This document shows positions 43,461-55,400 of a stretch of 64,000 bases of DNA, in pieces. The translations under genes and the position numbers were made by a program. The notes under the pieces are model-generated. The model had not been told where the DNA came from. It ran no database searches and worked only from the letters and a program-made list of their open reading frames with translations. The stretch's first letter is position 1. Each line of letters begins with the position of its first letter. The DNA comes from JABDQW01 sp942492025 (GTDB lineage: Bacteria > Pseudomonadota > Gammaproteobacteria > SZUA-229), in assembly GCA_942492025.1 (NCBI GenBank), contig CALODJ010000001.1, positions 186,001 through 250,000 of the forward strand, in the 5' to 3' direction.

Positions 43461-46400
43461 ATGCGACGTGTGATAAAAATTCTTTTTATCACTATCGGTC
43501 TCTTATTGCCTGTTGTAAATGCTCTGGCCTTACCCTGCGACCTGATTGGCGGTGCGGCTCCGTTCATCGACCATGATCTGAACAATAACCCCAGTACCAG
43601 CCTCAGTTACTGCGAACTTTGCGGTTACGGTTATGTGACCATCGTGATCACCAATCGCTACGAGGGTGCGGACATGATCAACATGACCGTGGTCGAGGAC
43701 CTGGGGTCTTCCGGTCTGGTCTACGATCCCACGGCTCCCAACCCGATCACATACCGCATCAATGGCAGTCCGGTGCCGGGACCGCCCCCGGCAGGCGCCG
43801 GTTCGGTGCTGACATTCAATCTGGCGGGGCTGCCGCTGAATTCAGGACCCGGTATCAACAATACCAGTGAAATGACGATTACCTTTGCGGTCAGGCGTTC
43901 CTCGAGTCTGAGCGAAGAAGGCCTGGTCAGTGCGAATCGCGACATCCGGGCAACCCTGACCTACGACACCAACCAGAGTTGTGCGGTAACACCGCAAAAC
44001 ACGGGTTTCGATAGGTTGCCGCTGCGCGAACCCGTACCCACCAGAGACAAGCGCGGCCGTAATGTCGATGCCAGTCAGGGATCGTACAGCAATGATGTGT
44101 ATGGCAACATCAACGATGATGTGATCTGGCGCATTCGGATCTGGAATACGGGTTCTGCCGACTTGCAGGACTTGAAGTTTGACGACCTGATGCAGAACGG
44201 CAATTTCCAGATCAATTACGCCTGTCCGACCGAAGCTGAGGCGAGTGCCATAGCCAATGCCGATGGTGTCGGCCCGGTCGGAAACTGTGTAAACGCCAGC
44301 AACACCATCAATGACTTTGCCGTGGACAGTCCTTTCGGCGATGCAGCGACGTCACCCGACGGTTATGAAGTCGACGTCACAGCCGGCGGCCGGACCGATA
44401 TCTTTCTGGTCGGCAAGATAACGAACTCGTGTAACCCGAACACGACCAACACGGTCTCCGGTATCGAGTGGGGCTGTCAGGAAGACAGCCCGCCTGACGG
44501 CGGTATTTCGGTTACCTCCACCGGACTCTCGCCTGGAAGCGATTCCGAAATCTTGAGTTCCCGGGTCTCCAACAACGGTCTGCAGGTGCAGCGCTTTCTC
44601 ACCGGTCTCAATACCAGCCAACCCGTCGGCAGCCGTGGCTTGATGAGAATACGGTTAACAAACAACAGCGGCGGCAGTATCAAGAATATTCACTTACGCA
44701 ACATACTGCCACCCGAGTATGTCGTGGATTCGACCTTTACACCGACGGTGTCCGTGAATCCCAGGTACGGCAATTATTCGGGCATGATCAACAGGGTAAC
44801 CTGGACCAATCCGGCAGCGAATACCTTTCCACTAACCAGCAGCAATCCCGCCGAACCATTGTCCAATACTGCGCCCGAGTTCGATCTGTGGAGTACGACT
44901 TCACATCCGATTCATGCCGACCAGGTCAATATGCTGCGTCATGGTGATGTGGCTGAGGTTACCTTCCGGGTGGTGATGATACCGCCGGCATTCTACGACA
45001 ACAATGCCAACCTCGATGTGCGGGTTGAGAACATAACCGACACCACCGACCCGAACAACAGCACGACGCTGACCAATCAGCTTTTTGTGGATTTTGAACA
45101 GTTCTGTAATCCGGGTGTGCTGCAACAACCTTCTGCTTATCCTTTTGTTGATAACAACATCCCTTCATCCCCGGAAGACCTGGATGTCAACATTACCGGA
45201 ACCGAGCTGATATTCATCCTGACCAACAATCCCTCGCAGCCCCTGCCATTGCAGGTGACCCTGAGAAACGACGGTGGTCATTTCGCCGATGATTATTTTG
45301 CCTATGTCAGTTTCGGCGCCACAATGGATGTCGTCTCCGCACCCGGGGGGTGCAGTGTAACCTCAACGCCACCTCCACTTGAGGTATGGGATGATCCGTC
45401 GGATATCCCGGCGATGGCTACGGTGTACGAATGCAACAGTTCCGGTATCGGGACGTTTGCACCCGGTCAGACGCGAACGCTCAATTTCGAAGTCATCAAA
45501 ACCAGCAATGCAGCGCGGCTGGCACTCGATGATCTTTCTTTCCGTGCCGATGTGGTCGGTGAGATCACCCTAAGTGATGGCACGCCGCTGTGGTTTCCGA
45601 CGCCGGCCGCGGCACCGATACTAAACCGGGCCAACAACTACTCCCTGGATGGAGTGCGTGCCCGTGTGATCGGATTCAACCTGATCAAGGACCAGGTCGG
45701 CAGCTGTACCGAAAATAATCCGCCAGCGGCATTACCGGATCTGCAAGTCCAGATCGGTGAGGAATGTACCTTCCATATCGAAACCGGTGGCTGGTTCGGA
45801 TTCCAGACGCCCGGCTTCACCTATATCGCGGTCCAGGCAATCACGGTGACAGATCAGTTCCCCGATGGGCAGGGTTATATTTCATCGACCGATCCCGCTC
45901 TGACCAGTGATCCCACGATCAGGAGCATCTCACTGTCACCACAGACCAGTCCACCACTGCAACCGCTGGATGAAGGCTGGATCGACTGGAGCTTCAATCA
46001 GGATGTGGTGAACGAACGCATAACCATCCGGGACCAGTGGTTCAGGGTCAATGTGACATCACGCTTGTTGAATGACCCGATCGATCCAATCGATCCCGCC
46101 AATCCCAATGATCCGGGCGTGGTGCCAAACCGGCATGCCATGGCCAGTACCAACGTGCTCAATTCCGTTTTCCAGGCGGTGTTTTTCAACGACGTCACCA
46201 GTTCTGAAGAAGTCTATAACCTGGGGCAGAGTACCATCGGTTATCCACAGGAGTCGGTACGTCGTGAAGATCTTACGATTACCGAACCCAATATTCTGGT
46301 CACCAAGGAAGTCTGTAATGAAACGCTCTATGGTGCGGGAACCGCGTGTTCGAATTTCGCAACGCTGATCGATGATGGCGATACCCAGGACTCTTATATC

Positions 46401-49400
46401 TATCGCGTCACGCTGACCAACGAAGCGGCCAGTGTAGGCACACCGCGGGCCCCGGGCTATAACATCACATCGACGGATATTCTGGATGCTAGCGACCTGG
46501 TGCGGGTTGTTCCGTTCAACGGCGACGGTCTGGACAACGATGGCGACGGTTTGATCGATGCAGCCGATATCAACGGCGAGGGTAGCATCAGTGACAACAT
46601 TATCAGCAACGGTACTCCGGCGACCATCACGTTTTCTCATACGCACAGTAATGGCTTGCTGCGGCTCAATCCCGGAGCCAGCGTCACGCTGTATTACCGC
46701 GTCGACCCTGATGATGCCGTCGCGCCTCAACAGCAGCTGATAAATACGGTAACCGCAACGTTTGACAGTCTCGAAGGCGATTCGGGTAACCAGACAGTCG
46801 TACTGAGTGCCAACAGTACGCTCGGTGGTGCGCGTGTCTACGGTACGGTACCGGCTTCTGCGACTGTGCAGATTCTGCCGCTGCAGACTCAGCCCAAAGA
46901 TATCATCGCATTGTCGAACACGCCGCTGGCCGCGGTCCAGCCACAGCCGGTTTCGGTTGGTGAGGAGATCGAATACGAATTGCGCACGTATATTCCGGTC
47001 GCGAATTTACGCGAATTCTATGTGCGCGATGAGTTACCGGCCGGTATTCGTTGTACCGAAGCGCCGGTTGTCGACCTCAACGCGCTACCGTATAGCGCCG
47101 CAGGCTTTTTCCCCGGTGGACAGATCACGCCGACCTGTAACGACAACCTGGTTTATTGGTACTTCGGTGATCAGGAGTTAACGACTGCACCCAGCAATCA
47201 GCTGTTCGAGTTCCCGGTTCGTTTCATCGCCAGAGTTGAGAATACCGCAACCGTGAATGATGGCGATGTGATCAGCAACGGTGTGCCGGCGACCAATGCG
47301 ATCGTCAGTTACCTGAATGAAGCCGGCACCCAGATCACGTTGAACTTCAATCAGGCCGATCTGCTGGTTCGCGAGCCGCAGATTGCATTGACCAAGAGCT
47401 TTGAATCCAATATCAACGATGCTGGCGATGTGATCACGGTTACCGTTACTGCGACCAACAATGGTACCGCAACGGCCTACAACCTGCGCGTGTTCGATGA
47501 TCTTGCCGCTGTCAGTAACCTGACTTTCCTGGGAAATGTTGGCGGTACCGACCCGCCGGATAATGTCGACACTACGACTTTCGGTGTCAATCGTCCCGTC
47601 TTTACATGGAATGTAGCCAATCCTGATTTTGCGATCGCACCGGGCACGACGATCAGTTTTACTTTCGATATCTCGGTCGATATCGGTGCCCAGCCACTCG
47701 AGATACTCGACAACACTATCCAGGCCAGCTGGACCTCGCTTCCTGCACAAACGACTGCGCTGAACAGTACCGGTTTGATCGGTGCTGACGGCATTGTCAT
47801 GGGCATGCGCAACGGCAACTTACCGAACAGCGGCGACGCAATCAACGATTACGAAACGACCGCTACGGACTTCAGCGCAGTACCGGCGTTGACCATGAGT
47901 AAGACCGATCTGAATCCCGCGCTTGCACCTGAAGTCGGTGCCCACAGGAATTTCGAGGTCGTAATCCAGTTGCCGGAAGGCACCACCAACAACCTGGTGG
48001 TCAGCGACCAACTCGATTTTGCCGGGACCAGTTATGTGCTGTCGAATAATACAAGCTTCGACATCAGCTACAGCTTCGAGAACATCGCGTCGATAAACGG
48101 TAGCCCGCCGGACGAGTCCGCGTTGATTGCATTTCCGGCGGACAACACTTCTGGTGTGGCGGTCTGGAATATCGGCCAGGTTGTCACGGCCAGTGAAGAC
48201 GATACCAACGGCGCACCCGCGATAACGCCGGCGATCCGCATCAACTATTTTGCGCGCGCGAACAACGACCTGGTCACCAATGCAGGGACCGCGCTGCAGA
48301 ATACCGCCACGACCACCTACAACAATGGCGAAACCGGCGCAGTGGTCACTATCAGCCAAAACACGCCAACGGTGACAGTGACCGAACCGGTATTGACGAT
48401 ATCGAAAACGGTCACACCGATAACGCCGCTGCCTGTCACTGGCGGTGATGTGCTCGAGTATGTGATCACGATCCCGAACAGCGGTACTGCGACAGCCTAT
48501 GACACCAATCTGGTGGACACGCTGCCGGCGCAGCTCGGTCTGGATCCGGGCTTCTCGCCGACCGCCGAAATCGATGGTACCGCGGTCGGCGGCTTTATTG
48601 CGATCCCCACAGGTGCACCCAACGGGCCGCTGATCTGGGGTCTGGGCAACGCGGATGGCAGTCTCGACATCCCCGCTGGTAGCACCCTGATACTGACATA
48701 CCGTACCGTTGTTGACGCGACAGCGCAATCGAACGTCACACTCAGTAACAGTGCGCTGGTTGACTGGACATCGCTCGAAGGTGGCAGCAGCTACGAACGC
48801 ACCGGGGCCGGGTGCCCAACGATCACTGCACCTAACGATTACTGCGCAGGTCCCGCAGTGGCCAGTGTCGGCACAATCGATACGAACAGCATGACCAAGA
48901 CGGTCGTGTCAGACACCTATGCGCCGGCTAACGATGCGATTGTGCGTATTGGTGACACCATCACTTACCGGCTGGCGCTGAATCTGCAGGAAGGCACGAC
49001 ACGCAATGTCGCTGTGCAGGACGCCCTGCCTGCGGGGCTGGCTTTTATCGATATCGTCAGCATCAACGCTGACAACAGCGCCGATTACACACCACCGGCC
49101 AGCGGTGTCGGCAGCAATTTCAGCTATGCCGCGATTACGGCCGCGGCTCTGCCAACCGCTGGGCAGACCGGCACCCTGAGCTTCACACTGGGCGATGTGG
49201 TCAACGATCCAGCGGGTGATGCGACCACCGATACGCTGGTCATCGAGTACCGTGCGCGCGTCGTGGAAGATGTGCTCGCGCAGACGCCGTCGACAACGTT
49301 GACGAACACAGCCACGCTGTCGTACACCGACGGTGGCGGCACACCGGTCGTCGATCCGACGCGACTGGAAAGCAGTGCCAGCATCACTGTGCTGCAGCCT

Positions 49401-52400
49401 GTATTGACGGTTCCGGCCAAGATAGACCGCAGCGCTCGAATCAGTCCGGCGAACGTTAACGTCGCGACAGACATCATGAACTTCCAACTGGAGTCCTGCA
49501 ACACAACCGGACAGGCCCCGGCGTACAGCGTTCAGCTGACCGACGCGCTGGCGACACAGCTCGATCAGACCGGTATTACCGGTCCTGTCAGCGGCGCAGG
49601 CCAGCCGGATGTCTACATCAACGGTGTGCTCGCCAGCATCGGTGTTGACTACACGTACACGCCGCCGGCCGCGCGTGGCGGCAGTATGGTTTTCAACTTG
49701 ATCACCGCGGTCGATCCTGGCCAGTGTCTGACAGTGGACTACGATATCGGTTTCTACACCGACTTCGGCCCGGACCAGAGCTGGAACAACAGCGTCACGG
49801 TCGACGAATACTGGTCGCTGCCGTTGCAGTCCGGGCAGCAGTACGCACCGCTCGGGCCGGCGGAATTCTTTATGAACAACGTTGGGAGCATCGAGCCGGC
49901 GAGCAAGGCGATGCTGAGTCCGGCCAGCGGCGAGATCACGATCGGTGAGGAGGTCCTGTACCGCATCAATGTGCCGGCCGTGGCTGCCAACGCCGCGCTG
50001 TATGACGTGGTTATCACCGATAACCTGCATCCGAGCCTGGAATACCTCAGCACAACCGAGATCAGCGGCACCGGCCTGGTCATGGTCGATAATACGACCG
50101 CACCGGGCAGCGTCAATCTGTCGATTGCTCAGATCCCAGCCGGTCAGCAGGCGGTGATCGAGCTGCGCGCGCGTGTCGCGAACAACGCCAGCGCGAATGC
50201 CGGCATCAGCTTCACGAACACCACGAATTATACCTATGCAACCAGTGCCGGGGGCGCGGTCATCGTCGGCGGTTCGGCGACGACGCTGGCTAGCCTGACG
50301 ATCGTTGAACCCCAGCTCGCCATCGTCAAGAACGTCGCGAACTTGACCAATGCCGGCAATCCGCCGAGGGCGGGCGATGTGCTGCGTTATACCTTGGCGC
50401 TGACCGCGGTCGGCACCGGCGCCGGCGACAATTTCTCCGATGCATTCGACGTGCGCATCGATGACAGCCTGAGTCTGAGCTTGGCCTACCAGGCCGGTAC
50501 CGTGACGGTTAACGGTGCCGGCAACACGATTATCGATCCGGTGATCAGCGGCGATGGCAACACCACGCCACAAACCCTGGTATGGGATCTTGGCAGCGCG
50601 ACGGCGGATATCGATGTCGCCGAAGGTACCACGGTCACGATTACCTATGATGTGCTGGTGCTGGACAGCGTACTCGCCAACCAGAGCCTGAGCAACAGCG
50701 CAGTCGCCCAGTGGACCGGCCTGGACGGTGTCAATGCGAACGAACGTATTGGCACTGGCGTGCCGGTCGTGAACGACTATTTCACGGCACCGGTCACGAC
50801 CACGCTGACAACACCTGATAATACCGCGTTCAGCAAGACCCGCCTGACCGATACCTACGGCATTGCCGACGATATCGTGCGCATCGGTGACATCATCGAG
50901 TACGAGCTGCGCGCGACCCTGGAGGAGGGGCGTTACAGCAACCTGGTGTTCGCGGACACGCTGCCGCAGGGGATGGCATTTGCTGGCGTCGTGTCGATCA
51001 ATGGTGACACCACATCGCCGTTCAATGCGGCAGCGCCGTTCGTGCACGCGGACATCACGGCACCGGTGATTACTGGCAACCCGGTCACCGGCCCGAGTAC
51101 CGCCACCTTCAATCTCGGTGAAGTCACCAACATCAGTGACAACAACGCGGCTAACGACGAGTTCGTGATCGTCTATCGAGTGCGCCTGCTGGACAATGTC
51201 TTTGCCCAGGTCAACAGCACCACGCTGAGCAACAATGCTCAGCTGAGTTATGACAGCGGTGCCGGCACAGCAACCTTGACAGACACGGTCAGTGTGACGC
51301 TACTGCAACCCGCACTGTCCGTTTCGAAATCCGCGGTGCCTGCCGGTGGCGATGCCGTGATCGAAGCCAACGAGCTGGTCACATACACCGTCGATGTGGT
51401 CAATAGCGGTTTGGCGCCGGCCTATGATCTGTTGCTCGAGGACACGATCCCGGTCGGTATGCGCAATGGCGCTGCGACGGTTACTGTGATCAGCGCAAGC
51501 CTGGTCGGTGCTGGCACCGTGCTGCCCAACCCGGCCACGAGCTACAACCCGGCAACTGGACTAGCCAGCTGGAACATGGATAGCGGCGTGGCAGATGCCT
51601 ACACGATCCCGGTCGGCGAGACCCTGCGACTGGTCTATCAGGTCCAGGCAGATGCCAACCTGGGTGCTGGTCTGACGCTGACCAATGCCGCCGTCGCGAC
51701 CCGATACTACTCTTTCGATGATGAGGCAACGCCCATCCTGGGCAGCGTCAGCGGTGTGGCAGAGATCTATGGCCCGAGCAATACCGCAACGACCACGCTG
51801 ACGTCGCCGACGCCTGGCGCGCTGCAGAAAGAAAATCCAGCGGACCTGACGGTATCTGTCGGTGAGTCATTCACTTATCGAATCACAGTCCCCGCGATAA
51901 CGTTGAATATCGCACTGCACGATGTGCGCATCATCGATGATCTGACCGCGTCGGCTGCAGACCTGCTGTTCGTCAGTGCGACCCGAGTCAGTGGCTCTCA
52001 ACCCTGGACACCGGTCAACACCGGTTCAGCGACCAACCTGGTGATCGAAGACACGACCACCGGCATCGATATTCCTGCCGGTGAGCAGATCGTGGTCGAC
52101 GTAACGGTTCAGGTCGCGAACACGCCGACCAATGTCAGCGGCCTGCTGTTCAACAATACCGCGAGCTACACCTATAACCAGTTGCCGAACGATCCAACCA
52201 CGCGGCAGAACGCTGGACCGGATACGACGGGTGACATGACCATCGTCGGGCCCGATGACATGACCGTGTTGAAGTCCGGACCCGCAGAGGTCCGCATCGG
52301 CGTGCCGGCTGACTATACCCTGAACGTGCACAACATCGGCACCGCAACGGCCTGGGACCTGACCCTGACCGATCAGGTTCCGCTGCTGTCACCTGGTGGC

Positions 52401-55400
52401 ATGTGTGACAACGCACCGACGAATGTCACTGCGCAGATCTTCCTGGCCGATGGCGTAACACCGGTTACCGCACCGCTGGTCGAGGGTACCGATTTTGTCG
52501 TTGCTTTCACGGGCGACCCTGCCTGCACATTCGCGATCACGATGCAGTCTCCGACTGCCGCTTTACCGGAGGACAACCGTCTTATCGTGACCTATCAGGG
52601 GGCGCTTGACGTCGATACACCGCCTTCTCAACCGCTGACTAACGTGGCTGGCGCGACACAATGGTTCAGCATGGATACCGCGGGCGCAGGGGCAACCGGG
52701 CAAACCCGAACCTACAGCCGCACGCTGACCGATGGCACGGTCGGTGTTCTCGATCACGAGGATGCGCATACGGCCAACAGCGTCGCACCGATCATTTCAA
52801 TGCAGAAGCGCGTCGTGAATCTTACCACAGGCCAGGATCCCGGTAGTAACGCAAGCCCCGGTGATAGGCTGCGTTACAGCATTCTAATGCTCAATACCAG
52901 TCCGTACGACGTCCCCAATTTCAGTTTCGTCGATGAACTCGATGCGTTGAATGCCGTGCCGCTCTTTAGCCCTGGCACGCTGAGCCTGGTGACGGTTCCA
53001 GCGGGCGCCGATACGACTGCGACCAATCCCAATGGGGGTGCCAATGGCAGCGGCCTGGTGGATATACGCAATCTCAGCCTGGGTGTGGCGGGTTCGGCTA
53101 CGGAGTCGGTGCTGATCGAATTCGATGTAACGCTGGTGCCGGTGATCACCAGTGGAACGGTTGTGCTCAATCAGGGACGACTCCAAACCATCGGTCTCGA
53201 CTTGCCGACCGATGATCCCAACGTGAATGGTGCGGATGACCCTGCGGTGATCGGTGATGAAGACCCGACACAAACAACGATCGCGTCCGCACCACAGTTC
53301 GACGTCGACAAGGTATCACAGGATCTGACTGGCGACCCGAACATCTTATTGTCCGGTGACACACTGCGCTACACCATCACGATCAAGAATATAGGTAGTG
53401 AGAACGCGGTCAATGTGATGTTGCGTGACCAGCTGCCGGCCAACACGACCTACGTTGTCGGCAGTAGCACGCTGAACGGTGTCGCTGTTGCCGATGTCAC
53501 CGGGGGTATACCGCCGTTACAGGACGGCATACTGGTCAATGCACCGGAAGACACGACACCGGGCGTCATGCGCGCCGACACTGATCCAGCTGCAGCCAAT
53601 GTCGCCACCGTAACATTTGATGTTGTCATCAATGGCAACGTTGTCAACGGCACGGTCATCTCCAACCAGGGTTATGTGACTGGGAGCGGCGTCGGCAGTG
53701 GTCCCATGCCGGAACAGCCGTCGGATGATCCCACCACCGCAGTGCCGGATGATCCTACACTCGATGTTGTCGGTAATCAGCCGCTGGTCGACGCCCACAA
53801 GACGGTTAGCATCGTTGTCGACAACGGCTCACCAGGCATTGTCGATCCAGGCGATGTGTTGCGTTATAACATCAGCATTGTCAACATCGGTGCGACGGCA
53901 GCGACCGGTGCGGTATTCATCGACGGCGTCCCCGCCAATACCACCTATATTGCGAACAGTGTCACGCTGAACGGTATCCCGGTCGGTCAACCCGACAACG
54001 GAGTTTCACCGTTGACGATCGGTATCGATGTCAGTTCATCTGATATTACACCGCCGTTACCTGCCGCCGGCAGCGGTATGCTGTCAGCCGGTGGCACGGC
54101 CGTGGTTACCTTTGATGTACAGGTCAATGCCGGTGTTCCGTCGGGCACCATCATCAGCAATCAGGGCAGCGTCGATAACAACGAACTGCCTGCCGAGCTG
54201 ACCGATGCTGATGGCATCGACAGCAATGGTGACCAGCCAACCCTGATTCCGGTCGGCAATGCACAGTTGGTCACGATCACCAAACAGGTTGCCGTGATCG
54301 GCGGCGGCCCGGCGCTTGCCGGTGGGCTACTGGAATACCGGGTACGTGTCACCAATATCGGCAGTGTCGCGGCAACCAATGTAGTCATAACCGACAACCT
54401 CGATTTGCCGGTGCCCGGACAGCTGACTTATATACCCGGCACAGGCTTGTTGAATGGCGCGCCTGCCGGGGTGAGCTTCACCACACCGGTGATCACCGCG
54501 AATTTCGCCTCGGTTTACGGCAATCTGCAACCGGGCCTGGCAGCCGAGCTGCGCTTCATTGCGCAGATCGACAACAGCCTGCCGATCGGCACCACCATCA
54601 CCAATACTGCCGATGTCAGCTGGAACAGTCCGGCACAGACAGCCAGTGCCAGCGTATCCATCGATGTTGGCGGCACACCGGGCGTGGCCAACCTGAATGG
54701 AATGCTGTGGCATGACGCCAACTACAACAACGTGTTCGACAGCGGTGAAGTACTGTTGCAGGACTGGAGTGTCGACGTCTATCGCAGCGGTCAGTTACTG
54801 GGTTCGTTTACCACAGACAGTACCGGTGTCTACCTGTTCAATGGCCTGTTACCCAATGACATCGGCACCGACCTCTACGAGCTGCGCTTCCGTGCACCAG
54901 GGGCAGGGGCCAATACTGCGCCGCTGGGTCTTGCTGACTCTTCCTTCAGCAATGACTTGCAACGTGTCTACGATATCGTTGTCAGTTCGGGCGGCAATAT
55001 ACAGAACCTGAATCTGCCGATCGATCCGAACGGTGTCGTCTATGACTCGATACTGCGCGTACCGGTCGCCGGGGCAATGCTTGCGTTGGTGAACGCCAGC
55101 AACGGCAACGCGCCGGTACCGGCAAGCTGCTTCGGTGATCCTGCGCAACAGAACCAGGTGACGCTCGCGGGCGGTTACTACAAGTTCGATATCAACTTCA
55201 GCGATCCTGCGTGTCGTGCGGGTGACACCTATTTGATTCAGGTCGCACCACCGGCCAGCGGATTCGTCGGCACAACCTCTCGGATCATACCGCCTGCACT
55301 GGCTTTGACCGATCCGCCGTTCAGCGTTCCTGGCTGTCCGGGTAGCGCCGATGACCTGCTGTCTACCTTGCCGGAGCATTGTGAAGTGCAGGCTTCGACG

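Noticed and set aside
48909..51047. 712-codon minus-strand frame inside the giant gene
   Set aside because: It is antisense to well-conserved DUF11-like modules and rich in Arg and Gly/Asp as expected from reverse-reading biased codons. No known domain or start signal.
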